A stretch of DNA of 64,000 nt from the NCBI RefSeq assembly GCF_047600445.1, contig NZ_JASGKT010000002.1, positions 2,976,001 through 3,040,000 on the forward strand, given 5' to 3'. Under the pieces are notes generated by a model. That model saw nothing but the letters and a program-made list of their open reading frames with translations. It had not been told where the DNA came from and made no database searches. Made by a program: the position numbers and the translations under genes. Each line of letters begins with the position of its first letter. Position 1 is the stretch's first letter. Positions 52,865-62,178 of this stretch are shown here, in pieces. This stretch comes from Piscinibacter sp047600445 (GTDB taxonomy: Bacteria; Pseudomonadota; Gammaproteobacteria; Burkholderiales; Burkholderiaceae_C).

Positions 52865-54172
52865 ATGAAGATCATCGTCATCGGTGCCGGCCTGTCGGGC
52901 CTGACGGCGGCGCTGCGGCTGCGGCAGCGCGGCCACGAGGTGCTGGTCGTCGAGGCGCAGGCGCATGCCGGCGGGCGCTGCAAGGCGGTGCGGCGCGACG
53001 GCTTCCTGATCGACACCTGCCCCGAGCTGGCCGCGAGCAGCTACCGGCGCTGGCTGGCGCTGATCGACGAGGTGGGCCTGGGCGGCGAGCTGGTCGATTG
53101 CCCGAGCGTGATGAGCATGCTGCGCGACGGCCGCCTGATCGACATCGACCTCGCCAAGCCCTGGACGCTGGCCGCCACGCCGCTGCTGTCGTGGCGCGCC
53201 AAGCTCGCGCTGCTGCGCGGCCTGTGGCGCCTGCGCGGCCCGTTGCGCGCGGTGCCGCACTACCTGCTCGACGACGTGCGGCTCGACGATCCGCACAACA
53301 ACGCGCGCGCGGTGGCGATGCGCGCCTTCGGCGCCGAAGTCACCGACCTGCTGCTCGAGCCGCTGCTGCGGCCGATCGGCGGCGTGACGCTGGACATGAT
53401 GTCCTCGCTGATGGTGCCCTACACGCTGTCGGACTGGAGCCGCATGGTCACGCTGCGCGGCGGCCTGGACAGCCTACCGAAGGCGCTCGCCGAGCGGCTG
53501 CCGGTGCGCTACGGCAGCAGCGTGCACCGTGTGCACGCCGACAGTGCCGGCGTGCGGCTGGACGTGCACGAGGCCGGCGGCGGCACCGCCGAACTGCGCG
53601 CCGACAAGTGCCTGATCACCGCCCCCTACGACCAGGCCGAGGCCATGTACCCGCGCCTGGCCGAGCTGGCCGGCGACTACCGGCAGACCATGCAGTTCAT
53701 GCGCATGATCGACGTGAAGCTGGCCTACGGCCGGCCGACGCGCAGCCGCGCCGCCTGCGTGATGCTGTCGACGCAGGCGAGCCGCGACATCAACGTGGTC
53801 TCGCTGGCGCACAACAAGTGCGCCGACCGCGCGCCGCCCGGGCACGCGCTGTTCTCGGTGTTCACCGAGCACAAGGAGTACGCGCGCCTGGCCGCGATGG
53901 CCGACGACGATCTCGTCGCGATGCTCGCCGCGCAGGTCGAGGCGCTGTATCCGGAGGTGCGCGGCGCGCTGCTGTTCAGCCGCGTGGCGCGCCAGGAGCG
54001 CGTGAGCTACGTACCCGATGCCGGCTTCTTCCACCGCACGCGCCGGCTGTGGGACGCCGTCGGCACCGACCCGCGCGTGCAGCTCGGCGGCGACATCTTC
54101 ATGTTCGGCGGCATGGAGGCGGCGGTGGCCAGTGGCGAGCGTGCGGCGGCGCGGCTGGCCCAGGCCCACTGA
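52865..54172 (+). CDS. FAD-dependent amine oxidase / phytoene-desaturase-like protein
   Basis: 435 residues. The N-terminal dinucleotide motif IVIGAGLSGLTAALRLRQRGHEVLVVEAQAHAGGRC is diagnostic of the flavin amine oxidase/carotenoid desaturase superfamily, and the C-terminal QLGGDIFMFGGMEAAVASGERAA closes the FAD site. Substrate unknown; steroid, polyprenyl or amine oxidation are all in the family. It is flanked by the TPR remnant and a tRNA gene, with a hairpin after its stop. Confidence 0.82.
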   Translation: MKIIVIGAGLSGLTAALRLRQRGHEVLVVEAQAHAGGRCKAVRRDGFLIDTCPELAASSYRRWLALIDEVGLGGELVDCPSVMSMLRDGRLIDIDLAKPWTLAATPLLSWRAKLALLRGLWRLRGPLRAVPHYLLDDVRLDDPHNNARAVAMRAFGAEVTDLLLEPLLRPIGGVTLDMMSSLMVPYTLSDWSRMVTLRGGLDSLPKALAERLPVRYGSSVHRVHADSAGVRLDVHEAGGGTAELRADKCLITAPYDQAEAMYPRLAELAGDYRQTMQFMRMIDVKLAYGRPTRSRAACVMLSTQASRDINVVSLAHNKCADRAPPGHALFSVFTEHKEYARLAAMADDDLVAMLAAQVEALYPEVRGALLFSRVARQERVSYVPDAGFFHRTRRLWDAVGTDPRVQLGGDIFMFGGMEAAVASGERAAARLAQAH

Positions 54173-54197
54173 TCCCGGGATGCACCCTAGAAACGCC

Positions 54198-54220
54198 GAA
54201 GCCCGCACGAGGCGGGCTTC
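54198..54220. terminator. Hairpin between the amine-oxidase gene and the tRNA
   Basis: Nine-pair stem GAAGCCCGC / GCGGGCTTC with a five-base loop, shared by two convergent transcripts. The T-runs are short on both sides, so it is a weak intrinsic terminator. Confidence 0.6.
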
Positions 54221-54231
54221 GTTCCATTCGG

Positions 54232-54308
<77 letters not shown>

Positions 54309-54373
54309 ACTGAGCCTGTGAGTATAGCAGCACTGTGCGTTTTGGGTACGGAAGCATGCATGATGCGCCTTCC

Positions 54374-56341
54374 ATGATGTATCGGGCTCCCGCATCCGCC
54401 GCCGTCCTCGCCGCACTCGCCCTGTCTGCTTGCGCCGGCTTCAATCGCAGCCGGCCACCGATTGCCGACCTCGCCTGCCGGGTGTCCGGGCCGGACGGCG
54501 CGGGTGTCGTCGTCGGCTCGGGCGTGCCGGGCGATTCCTCGCTGCCCGAGCCGGGGTCGGGGTACCGCACGGGCCTGCAGGTCCGGTACGCGCGCACGTA
54601 CATGGCGTCCACGTCGAACGCCTACGCCAGCGCCGCGGGCTGCGCGGTGCTGAAGAAGGGCGGCACGGCGGCCGACGCGGCGGTGGCGGTGCAGGCGGTG
54701 CTCGGCCTGACCACGCCCGAGGCCACCGGCCTCGGCGGGGGCGGCTTCGTGCTCTATTACGACGCCGCCGCCCGAGCGGTGCAGGCCTACGACGGCCGCG
54801 AGTCGGCGCCGGCCGCCGCGACCGAGAACGACCTGCGCTACGTCGACGCCGCCTCCGACCGGACGACGCCCCGGCCGAGCGCCCGCGCGAGCGGCCGCTC
54901 GATCGGCACGCCCGGCATCCCGCGCCTGCTCGAGAAGCTGCACAAAGACCACGGCCGGCTCGCCTGGAAGGATCTCTTCGCCGACGCGATCGGCCTCTCG
55001 ACCCGCGGCTTTCCGATCGGCGCCCGGCTGGCCTCGGCGATCGCCGCGAACGCGAGCGAGCTGAAGCGCGACCCCGAAGCGCTGGCCTATTTCTTCGACG
55101 CGGCCGGCCGCCCCAAGGCGCGCGGCACCACGCTCAGGAACCCGGCCTACGCCGACACGCTCGCGCAGATGGCCCGGGGCGGCGCCGATGCCGTCTACGG
55201 CGGGCGTATCGGCGCCGACATCGTCGCCAAGATCGGCGCGAGCACCGGCGCCGACGGCTCGGCCATCACACCCGGCAAGACGACGCTCGCTGACCTCGCC
55301 GCCTACGAGGTCAGGCTGCGCGAGCCGGTCTGCACGCGCTATCGCGCCCACTGGGTCTGCGGCATGCCGCCGCCGAGTTCGGGCGGCATCGCGGTCGCCT
55401 CGGCGCTGGGCATCCTCGAGAACTTCGACCTCGCGCCGCACAAGCCGGCCGCCGTCGACCTCGAAGGCGGCAGGCCCACGGTGGCCGGCGTGCACCTCGT
55501 CAGCGAGGCCGAGCGGCTGGCTTATGCCGACCGCGATCTCTACGTCGCCGACACCGACTTCGTGCCGCTGCCCGGCGGCACCTGGCAAACGCTGCTCGAC
55601 AAGGGCTACCTCCACAGCCGCGCCGGGCTGATCAATCCCGGCGCCAGCATGCGCACGGCGCGGGCGGGCGTCTTCCCGGCGACCGCGCCCAGGGGCCTGG
55701 ACCCGGCGCCCGCCGAGCACGGCACCAGCCAGTTCACCATCGTCGATGCGAGCGGCAACGTGCTGAGCGCCACGACGACGGTGGAATCGAGCATGGGTTC
55801 GTTCCACATGACACACGGCTTCCTGCTGAACAACCAGCTCACCGACTTCTCGGCCGCGCCGGCCGATGCCTCGGGCACGCCGATCGCCAACCGCGTGCAG
55901 CCCGGCAAGCGCCCGCGCAGCTCGATGGCGCCCACCATCGTCTTCGCGATGGCGGCCGACGGCTCGCGCGGCGACTTCGTGCTGGCCACCGGCTCGCCCG
56001 GCGGCGGCAGCATCCCGCAGTACGTCGTGAAGGCGCTGGTCGGCGCGCTCGACTGGGGGCTGGATGCGCAGCAGTCTGCCAACCTGGTGGACTTCGGCGC
56101 CCGCAACGGCCCGACCACCACGCTGGGCGGCGAGCATCCCCACATCGACGGCTCCCACGATGGCAACGACGGCCCGCTCGTCGTCGGCCTGCGCGCGCTC
56201 GGCCACACGGTCTCGACCCGCGCGCAGGCCAGCGGCGTCAACACCGTCATGCGCGTGCGCCTCGGCGGCGTGCCGGCGCTGGCGGGCGGCACCGATCCGC
56301 GCCGCGAGGGCATCGTGCTGGGCGACGGCTTCGTGCCCTAG
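54374..56341 (+). CDS. ggt: Gamma-glutamyltransferase family protein, lipoprotein signal
   Basis: About 655 residues. A lipoprotein-type signal (ALALSAC) follows the start. The autoprocessing site reads HGTSQFTIVD, so Thr is kept but the usual T-T/S-H has Gln for His. Other signatures fit: VLGLTTPEATGLGGGGFVLYYD, GNVLSATTTVESSMGS, LLNNQLTDFS and the GSPGGGSIPQYV C-terminal region. GGTs cleave gamma-glutamyl bonds of glutathione in the periplasm. Start 54374 is chosen for the signal peptide; 54335 is an in-frame alternative. Confidence 0.87.
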   Translation: MMYRAPASAAVLAALALSACAGFNRSRPPIADLACRVSGPDGAGVVVGSGVPGDSSLPEPGSGYRTGLQVRYARTYMASTSNAYASAAGCAVLKKGGTAADAAVAVQAVLGLTTPEATGLGGGGFVLYYDAAARAVQAYDGRESAPAAATENDLRYVDAASDRTTPRPSARASGRSIGTPGIPRLLEKLHKDHGRLAWKDLFADAIGLSTRGFPIGARLASAIAANASELKRDPEALAYFFDAAGRPKARGTTLRNPAYADTLAQMARGGADAVYGGRIGADIVAKIGASTGADGSAITPGKTTLADLAAYEVRLREPVCTRYRAHWVCGMPPPSSGGIAVASALGILENFDLAPHKPAAVDLEGGRPTVAGVHLVSEAERLAYADRDLYVADTDFVPLPGGTWQTLLDKGYLHSRAGLINPGASMRTARAGVFPATAPRGLDPAPAEHGTSQFTIVDASGNVLSATTTVESSMGSFHMTHGFLLNNQLTDFSAAPADASGTPIANRVQPGKRPRSSMAPTIVFAMAADGSRGDFVLATGSPGGGSIPQYVVKALVGALDWGLDAQQSANLVDFGARNGPTTTLGGEHPHIDGSHDGNDGPLVVGLRALGHTVSTRAQASGVNTVMRVRLGGVPALAGGTDPRREGIVLGDGFVP

Positions 56342-56498
56342 GCTTCGGCACCGGTCGCACATCGGGTTAGCCGATGTATCGCCGCGCGCCCTTTGGATAC
56401 ACCTGTTGACGCAACCGGGGCCGGTGCGCCCGGGAGCCCTCCAGAATCGGATCGGCATCACGCATCCGTTTCCAATGCATCGAGGAGGAGTCCCCACC

Positions 56499-57998
56499 AT
56501 GTCCTGGCGCATGCCCCTTCCCGCCCTGGCCGCCCTGGCGCTGGCCCTGGGCGCGGCCGCCCCGGCGGCCCACGCGCTCGACTGCGCGCAACTGGCCACC
56601 CCCATCTACCAGGCCGTCAACCCGAACTCGCAGGCCAACCTGCTCACCCGCTGGTCGAACGAGGTCGACAGCGCCCGCGCCAAGTACGGCTTCGCCGACG
56701 TGCGCGGCGAGGTCTTCAAGGCCGCGACGGCGCCCGGCGACGGCCTGCTGGCGGTGCACCGGCTCTACCGGCCGGGCAGCAACGACTTCGTCTGGATCAC
56801 CAACCCGGCCGAGATCGCCAGCGCCGTGGCGCGCTACGGCTACGTGGACCAGGGCGCGAACTTCTACGCCGCCGCGGCACCGGCCGCCTGCGCGCAGCCG
56901 GTGTTCCGGCTGCTCAAGGGCGCCATGCACCGCCACGCCACCACCGAGGCCGAGCGCGACGCCCTGGTGGCCGCCGGCTGGCGCTACGAGATGGTGAGCT
57001 TCTACGCCGCGCGCCGCACCAGCACGCCGCCGCCGGTGGCGTCGACGAAGTTCTCGATCGCCATGATCCCCGACACCCAGAACGAGGTGCAGTTGCTCTA
57101 CCCCGGCAGCAGCGGGCGGCGCCTGAACGACTGGCGCATCCAGATGCGCAACCAGTGGCTGGTGACGCAGCGCGAACCGCTGAAGCTGGCCTTCGTCGGC
57201 CACACGGGCGACCTGGTGAACTGGGGCGAGACCGAGGTGCCCGAGGCGCCGCAGTACACCGAGCACCAGTACAAGGTGGCCTCGGCGGGCATGGACGTGC
57301 TGGGCGCGGCCGGCATCCCGTACGGCATCGCGCTCGGCAACCACGACACCCGCGCGGTGTGCGCCGGCGGCAGCGCCTGCCCGGGGCAGAGCGCGCATGC
57401 CAACGTGCGCCTGTCGCCGCTGTTCAACCGCTACTTCGACGGCAAGTTCACCGCGCTGGCGGGCCGGATGACCGAGGGCGAGCTGCAGAACCACTACAGC
57501 GTGTTCGAGGCCGGCGGGCTGAAGTGGCTGGCGCTGGTGGTCGAGTTCATGCCGCGCCAGGAGGCGGTCAACTGGGCGCGCGAGGTGATCGCGGCATACC
57601 CGCGGCACAACGTGATCGTGATGACGCACGCCTTCCTCGACGGCGGCGGCAACGTCATCGGCGGCAACGACGGCTACGGCGACAAGTCGCCCGCCTACCT
57701 GTGGGACACGGCGCTGAAGATGTACAGCAACGTCAAGTTCGTGTTCTCGGGCCACACCGGCGTGCAGGCGCGCCGCACGCTGACGGGCACCAACCAGAAC
57801 CGGGTGGAGGCCTTCAACCAGACCTTCCACGACAACACCACGGCGCCGGTGCGCATCGTCGAGATCGACACCGCCGCCGGCGGCGGCCGCAGCTACGTGG
57901 TGCGCCCGGCGCGCTACCAGAGCAGCGGCACGGTCATGGTGGAGCAGCCGGCGCGCGAGTACGAGGCGGCCTTCGACGGCATGAGCTTCGTGCGCTGA
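56499..57998 (+). CDS. Secreted metallophosphoesterase with DUF5648 repeats
   Basis: 499 residues with a signal peptide (to AHA). Residues about 60-170 carry two DUF5648-type repeats (HRLYRPGSNDFVWITNP and FRLLKGAMHRHATT). The catalytic domain has the metallophosphatase motifs in order: IPDTQNE, GHTGDLVNWGE, LGNHDTR, VMTHAFLD and FSGHTGVQ. Substrate unknown. GGAGGAG lies eight bases before the ATG. Apparently a single-gene unit. Confidence 0.88.
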   Translation: MSWRMPLPALAALALALGAAAPAAHALDCAQLATPIYQAVNPNSQANLLTRWSNEVDSARAKYGFADVRGEVFKAATAPGDGLLAVHRLYRPGSNDFVWITNPAEIASAVARYGYVDQGANFYAAAAPAACAQPVFRLLKGAMHRHATTEAERDALVAAGWRYEMVSFYAARRTSTPPPVASTKFSIAMIPDTQNEVQLLYPGSSGRRLNDWRIQMRNQWLVTQREPLKLAFVGHTGDLVNWGETEVPEAPQYTEHQYKVASAGMDVLGAAGIPYGIALGNHDTRAVCAGGSACPGQSAHANVRLSPLFNRYFDGKFTALAGRMTEGELQNHYSVFEAGGLKWLALVVEFMPRQEAVNWAREVIAAYPRHNVIVMTHAFLDGGGNVIGGNDGYGDKSPAYLWDTALKMYSNVKFVFSGHTGVQARRTLTGTNQNRVEAFNQTFHDNTTAPVRIVEIDTAAGGGRSYVVRPARYQSSGTVMVEQPAREYEAAFDGMSFVR

Positions 57999-58001
57999 GC
58001 C

Positions 58002-58406
58002 TCAGTCGGCAGCGCCGCCGCTGGGCACGCGGCGGCGCACCACCATCATCGGCGGGTAGTTCACGTGCAGCTTGCGCTGGTGGAAGCGCTGCAGCCGCTC
58101 GATCTCGATGCGCACGCGCTCGGTGAAGCCCTTGCGCTGGCCGCGGTGGTCGTGCAGCAGGTCGTCGAAGATCGACTCGACCTCGAACTTGTCGCCCCAG
58201 GCGAGCGCCAGGCGGTTGGCGATGCGCGGGTAGTAGCGGCACAGGTGCTTGGGGTGGATGGCCGAGGGAATGCGGCGCAGCCACACGTGCGTCGGGCTTT
58301 GCAGCACGCGGTCCTGGTCGCGCTGCGGACTGCGCAGGCGCAGCCACTGCGCGTCGCCGCCGTCCGGCCCCGCCGAAATCTCGCTGGAGATATCCCCGCC
58401 GTTCAT
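58002..58406 (-). CDS. Conserved hypothetical protein
   Basis: 134 residues with a dense basic/aromatic body (RIPSAIHPKHLCRYYPRIANRLALAW, DLLHDHRGQRKGFTERVRIEIERL). No family is recognised. It reads as a real gene because of its codon use and a 36-base inverted repeat just before the ATG. It lies between the metallophosphoesterase and the ribosomal run, ending five bases from the convergent gene. Confidence 0.65.
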   Translation of the reverse strand: MNGGDISSEISAGPDGGDAQWLRLRSPQRDQDRVLQSPTHVWLRRIPSAIHPKHLCRYYPRIANRLALAWGDKFEVESIFDDLLHDHRGQRKGFTERVRIEIERLQRFHQRKLHVNYPPMMVVRRRVPSGGAAD

Positions 58407-58417
58407 TTGTCGTTCAC

Positions 58418-58453
58418 CCGTCAGGATGCGTGTTTGTGAACGCATTCTGACGG
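58418..58453. promoter_or_regulatory. Long inverted repeat before the 134-residue hypothetical gene
   Basis: 13-base arms (58418-58430 and 58441-58453) with one mismatch and a 10-base loop. It ends 11 bases before the start codon, so it would be a leader hairpin at the ribosome site or a large operator. Confidence 0.5.
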
Positions 58454-58568
58454 TCGGCGGCCCGGCCGCACAGCGGGTCCGCGGGCCGCGCCACGGCCAC
58501 GGTGACATCCACGTGACATTGTTGGCTGGCGGCGCCGGCCGGACCTTCAAGCTAGGGGGGCGCCAATG

Positions 58569-58592
58569 AAAAGAGCCGGCTCGCGCCGGCTC
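58569..58592 (-). terminator. Terminator of the ribosomal/rpoA run
   Basis: Eight-pair stem GAGCCGGC / GCCGGCTC with loop of four, followed on the minus strand by TTTT. It lies 23 bases after the rplQ stop. Confidence 0.8.
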
Positions 58593-58614
58593 CGTTCGTG
58601 CCCGTGGGGCAGGC

Positions 58615-59016
58615 TTATTCCGCCTTGTCGGCCTCGGCCGCCGCTTCGGCGGCCGGCTCGGGCCGGTCGACCAGCTCGACGAAGGCCATCGGCGCGTTGT
58701 CGCCGACGCGGAAGCCCATCTTCAGGATGCGCGTGTAGCCGCCCGGGCGCGCCTTGTAGCGCGGGCCGAGCTCGCCGAACAGCTTCACGACGATCGCGCG
58801 GTTGCGCAGGCGGTCGAAAGCCAGGCGCTTGTTGGCCAGCGTCGGCTCCTTGGCCAGCGTGATCAGCGGCTCGACGACGCGGCGCAGCTCCTTGGCTTTG
58901 GGAACGGTGGTCTTGATCGCCTCGTGCTCGAGCAGCGAGACGCACATGTTGCGCAGCATCGCCTGGCGATGCTCGCTGGTGCGGTTGAGTTTGCGAAGTC
59001 CGTGACGGTGACGCAT
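58615..59016 (-). CDS. rplQ: 50S ribosomal protein L17
   Basis: 133 residues starting MRHRHGLRKLNRTSEHRQAM, the L17 hallmark, with an acidic C-terminal tail. Last gene of the alpha operon, after rpoA, and followed by a clear terminator. Confidence 0.98.
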   Translation of the reverse strand: MRHRHGLRKLNRTSEHRQAMLRNMCVSLLEHEAIKTTVPKAKELRRVVEPLITLAKEPTLANKRLAFDRLRNRAIVVKLFGELGPRYKARPGGYTRILKMGFRVGDNAPMAFVELVDRPEPAAEAAAEADKAE

Positions 59017-59087
59017 GGTGCTTTCCTGTCCTTATTGAACCCCGGCCGTGTCAGGTACCGGGGGGTGCACGTCGCGCTGAGCTTCGC

Positions 59088-60080
59088 TCAGCGCTTGTCC
59101 AGGCCCTGCGGGGGCCAGTTCTCCAGGCGCGCGCCCAGCGTGAGGCCACGGGAGGCGAGCACTTCCTTGATCTCGTTGAGCGACTTGCGGCCCAGGTTCG
59201 GCGTCTTCAGCAGCTCGGTCTCGGTGCGCTGGATCAGGTCGCCGATGTAGTAGATGTTCTCGGCCTTCAGGCAGTTGGCCGAGCGCACCGTCAGCTCCAG
59301 CTCGTCGACCGGGCGCAGCAGGATCGGGTCGAACTTCTGGTCGCTGCGTTCGGTGCGGCCGGCGTCGAAGAGCTGGTCGACCTGGCCTTCGAGCTGCGCG
59401 AACACCGCGAGCTGCTCCACCAGCACCTTGGCCGACGAGCGGATCGCCTCTTCCGGCGTGATGGCGCCGTTGGTGACGATCTCCATCACCAGCTTGTCGA
59501 GGTCGGTGCGCTGTTCGACGCGCGCGCTCTCGACCGTGTAGCTCACGCGCGAGACCGGCGAGAACGAGGCGTCGAGCACGATGCGACCGATCGACTTGGT
59601 CGGCTCGTCGCCGTAGCGGCGCAGCGTGCCGGGCACGTAGCCGCGGCCCTTCTCGACCTTGATCTGCATGTCGAGCTTGCCGCCTTGCGACAGGTGCGCG
59701 ATCACGTGCTCGGGGTTGATGATCTCGACGTCGTGCGGCGTCTGGATGTCGCCGGCGGTGACCGGGCCCTCGCCTTCCTTGCGCAGCACCAGCGTCACTT
59801 CGTCGCGGTTGTGCAGGCGGAACACGACGCCCTTGAGGTTCAGCATGATGTGAACCACGTCCTCCTGAACCCCGTCGATCGCCGAGTATTCGTGCAGCAC
59901 GCCGGCGATGGTCACCTCGGTGGGCGCGTAGCCGACCATCGACGACAGCAGCACGCGGCGCAGCGCGTTGCCCAGCGTGTGGCCGTAGCCGCGCTCGAAC
60001 GGTTCGAGCGTGACCTTGGCGCGATTGCCGCCGAGCGGCTCCACGTTGATGGCTTTGGGCTTCAGCAGATTGGTTTGCAT
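59088..60080 (-). CDS. rpoA: DNA-directed RNA polymerase alpha subunit
   Basis: 330 residues, both domains complete: N-terminal dimerisation domain with ERGYGHTLGNALRRVLLSS and the C-terminal alpha-CTD with the helix-hairpin-helix LIQRTETELLKTPNLGRKSLNEIK, which binds UP elements and activators. Confidence 0.98.
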   Translation of the reverse strand: MQTNLLKPKAINVEPLGGNRAKVTLEPFERGYGHTLGNALRRVLLSSMVGYAPTEVTIAGVLHEYSAIDGVQEDVVHIMLNLKGVVFRLHNRDEVTLVLRKEGEGPVTAGDIQTPHDVEIINPEHVIAHLSQGGKLDMQIKVEKGRGYVPGTLRRYGDEPTKSIGRIVLDASFSPVSRVSYTVESARVEQRTDLDKLVMEIVTNGAITPEEAIRSSAKVLVEQLAVFAQLEGQVDQLFDAGRTERSDQKFDPILLRPVDELELTVRSANCLKAENIYYIGDLIQRTETELLKTPNLGRKSLNEIKEVLASRGLTLGARLENWPPQGLDKR

Positions 60081-60234
60081 TGAGTCCTGTTCCTCTCAAT
60101 ACCCTCGGCTCGTTACACCGATAAGGCAGGGGACATGGCCGGGGATGGGTTCTCGATCGCTTCGCCCCGGCAAACGAAGCATCGCCGAGAAGGGTGTCGG
60201 CCTGTGGGCCGGCACCCCGCCTTCGTCTTCAGCG

Positions 60235-60858
60235 TTATCGGGAATACAACTCGACGATCAGCGCTTCCTTGATGTCGGCGCCGAACTCGTCGCGGTCGGG
60301 CGCCTTCTTGAACACGCCCTCGAGCTTGTTCGCGTCGACCTGCACCCAGCCCGGCATGCCCTGCGCCTCGGCCAGCTTCACCGAGTCGGTGACGCGCAAC
60401 TGCTTCTTGGCCTTCTCGCGCACCGCCACGGTGTCGCCGGCCTTGACCGAGTACGAGGCGATGTTCACCACCTCGCCGTTGACCGTGATGCCCTTGTGCG
60501 AGACGAGCTGACGCGCCTCGGCGCGCGTGCTGCCGAAGCCCATGCGGTAGACCACGTTGTCCAGGCGCGATTCGAGCAGCGTCAGCAGCGTCGCGCCGGT
60601 GTTGCCCTTGCGGCGCTCGGCCTCGGCGAAGTAGCGGCGGAACTGGCGCTCGAGCACACCGTACATGCGCTTGACCTTCTGCTTCTCGCGCAGTTGCAGG
60701 CCGAAGTCGCTGGTGCGGCTGCCGGAGGTGCGGCCGTGCTGGCCGGGCTTGGAGTCGAACTTGGCCTTGTCGCTGATCGGGCGGCGCGCGCTCTTCAGGA
60801 ACAGGTCGGTGCCTTCACGGCGGGAGAGTTTGGCCTTGGGGCCGAGGTAACGTGCCAC
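60235..60858 (-). CDS. rpsD: 30S ribosomal protein S4
   Basis: 207 residues starting MARYLGPKAKLSRREGTDLF, with the S4 RNA-binding domain (ESRLDNVVYRMGFGSTRAEARQLVSHKGI). S4 also represses its operon by binding the leader mRNA in enterobacteria. The 154-base gap to rpoA contains GC-rich hairpin-forming sequence but no clear regulatory site. Confidence 0.98.
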   Translation of the reverse strand: MARYLGPKAKLSRREGTDLFLKSARRPISDKAKFDSKPGQHGRTSGSRTSDFGLQLREKQKVKRMYGVLERQFRRYFAEAERRKGNTGATLLTLLESRLDNVVYRMGFGSTRAEARQLVSHKGITVNGEVVNIASYSVKAGDTVAVREKAKKQLRVTDSVKLAEAQGMPGWVQVDANKLEGVFKKAPDRDEFGADIKEALIVELYSR

Positions 60859-60999
60859 GTTGATGTCCTTCGTTCAATCTGGCGCGAGCGGTTCTCGCGC
60901 GAGCCTGGCGGGTTGTTGTTGTGGGCGCTCAGGCGGTGGGCTTACAAGCGAAAAAGTCGGCGATGCCGAAACGGCCTCGCCGACCGGGGAAAACGGCGC

Positions 61000-61404
61000 T
61001 CAGATGCGGCGGCGCTTCTGCGGACGGCAGCCGTTGTGCGGCACCGGCGTCACGTCGGAGATCGAGTTGATGCGGATGCCCAGCGAGGCCAGCGCGCGCA
61101 CCGACGACTCGCGCCCCGGGCCCGGGCCCTTGATGCGCACGTCGAGGTTCTTGATGCCCTGCTCCTGCGCGGCGCGGCCGGCCACCTCGGCGGCCACCTG
61201 GGCGGCGAACGGCGTGCTCTTGCGCGAGCCCTTGAAGCCCTGGCCGCCGCTCGACGCCCACGACAGCGCGCCGCCCTGGCGGTCGGTGATCGTGATGATC
61301 GTGTTGTTGAACGACGCGTGCACGTGCGCGATGCCGTCCGCGACGTTCTTGCGGATCTTCTTGCTCACGCGCCGCGCGGCGGTGTTGACGGGTGCCTTAG
61401 CCAT
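61000..61404 (-). CDS. rpsK: 30S ribosomal protein S11
   Basis: 134 residues with the family features NVADGIAHVHASFNNTIITITDRQG and the basic C-terminus PHNGCRPQKRRRI. The gap of 141 bases to rpsD shows no further gene. Confidence 0.98.
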   Translation of the reverse strand: MAKAPVNTAARRVSKKIRKNVADGIAHVHASFNNTIITITDRQGGALSWASSGGQGFKGSRKSTPFAAQVAAEVAGRAAQEQGIKNLDVRIKGPGPGRESSVRALASLGIRINSISDVTPVPHNGCRPQKRRRI

Positions 61405-61431
61405 GTTCGGTGACCTTCGTTCGATGCTTGC

Positions 61432-61797
61432 TTACTTCTTGACCAGGGCGCCCGACTTGCGCGGGCCCTTGCGCGTGCGCGCATTGGTCTTGGTGCGCTG
61501 GCCGCGCACCGGCAGGCCGCGACGGTGACGGAAGCCGCGGTAGCAGCCGAGGTCCATCAGGCGCTTGATGTTGATCGACATCTCGCGGCGCAGGTCGCCC
61601 TCGATCGTCAGCTTGCCGATCTCTTCCCGGATCTTCTCCAGGTCGCCGTCGGTCAGGTCCTTGATCTTCTTCGAGTACGCCACGCCCACCGTGTCGCAGA
61701 TCTTCTGCGCCGTCGTGCGGCCGATGCCGTAGATGTGCGTCAGGCCGATCTCGGTGTGCTTGTGCGGCGGGATGTTGATGCCAGCGATGCGTGCCAT
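61432..61797 (-). CDS. rpsM: 30S ribosomal protein S13
   Basis: 121 residues, MARIAGINIPPHKHTEIGL start and the C-terminal RGLPVRGQRTKTNARTRKG, as in all S13 proteins. 27 bases to rpsK. Confidence 0.98.
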   Translation of the reverse strand: MARIAGINIPPHKHTEIGLTHIYGIGRTTAQKICDTVGVAYSKKIKDLTDGDLEKIREEIGKLTIEGDLRREMSINIKRLMDLGCYRGFRHRRGLPVRGQRTKTNARTRKGPRKSGALVKK

Positions 61798-61815
61798 GTC
61801 CTAATCCTTCGGTTC

Positions 61816-61929
61816 TCAGCCTTGACGCTGCTTGTGGCGCGGGTCGGTGCAGATCACCCGCACCACGCGCTTGCGGCGGATGATCTTGCAGTTGCGGCAC
61901 ATCTTCTTGACGGAAGCGGCGACTTTCAT
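61816..61929 (-). CDS. rpmJ: 50S ribosomal protein L36
   Basis: 37 residues, MKVAASVKKMCRNCKIIRRK, then RVICTDPRHKQRQG. The Cys/His zinc-ribbon set (C-x2-C, C, H) is complete, so this is the zinc-binding form. Between infA and rpsM as expected. Confidence 0.97.
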   Translation of the reverse strand: MKVAASVKKMCRNCKIIRRKRVVRVICTDPRHKQRQG

Positions 61930-61958
61930 GCTCTTCTCCTAAGCCCTCGTCAGGCTGC

Positions 61959-62177
61959 TCACTTGGCCCGGAACACGATCCGGGCCCGACTCAAATCGTA
62001 GGGCGTCAGCTCGACCGTCACCTTGTCGCCCGGCAGGATGCGGATGTAGTGCATGCGCATCTTTCCGGAGATGTGGCCGAGCACGACGTGCCCGTTCTCC
62101 AATTTCACGCGAAACGTGGCGTTGGGCAGGTTCTCCAGGATCTCGCCCTGCATCTGGATGACATCGTCCTTCGCCAT
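61959..62177 (-). CDS. infA: Translation initiation factor IF-1
   Basis: 72 residues, a single S1-type OB fold (MAKDDVIQMQGEILENLPNA start, RILPGDKVTVELTPYDLSRARIVFR end). One base separates its start from the secY stop. Some Burkholderiales carry a second infA elsewhere. Confidence 0.97.
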   Translation of the reverse strand: MAKDDVIQMQGEILENLPNATFRVKLENGHVVLGHISGKMRMHYIRILPGDKVTVELTPYDLSRARIVFRAK

Positions 62178-62178
62178 C

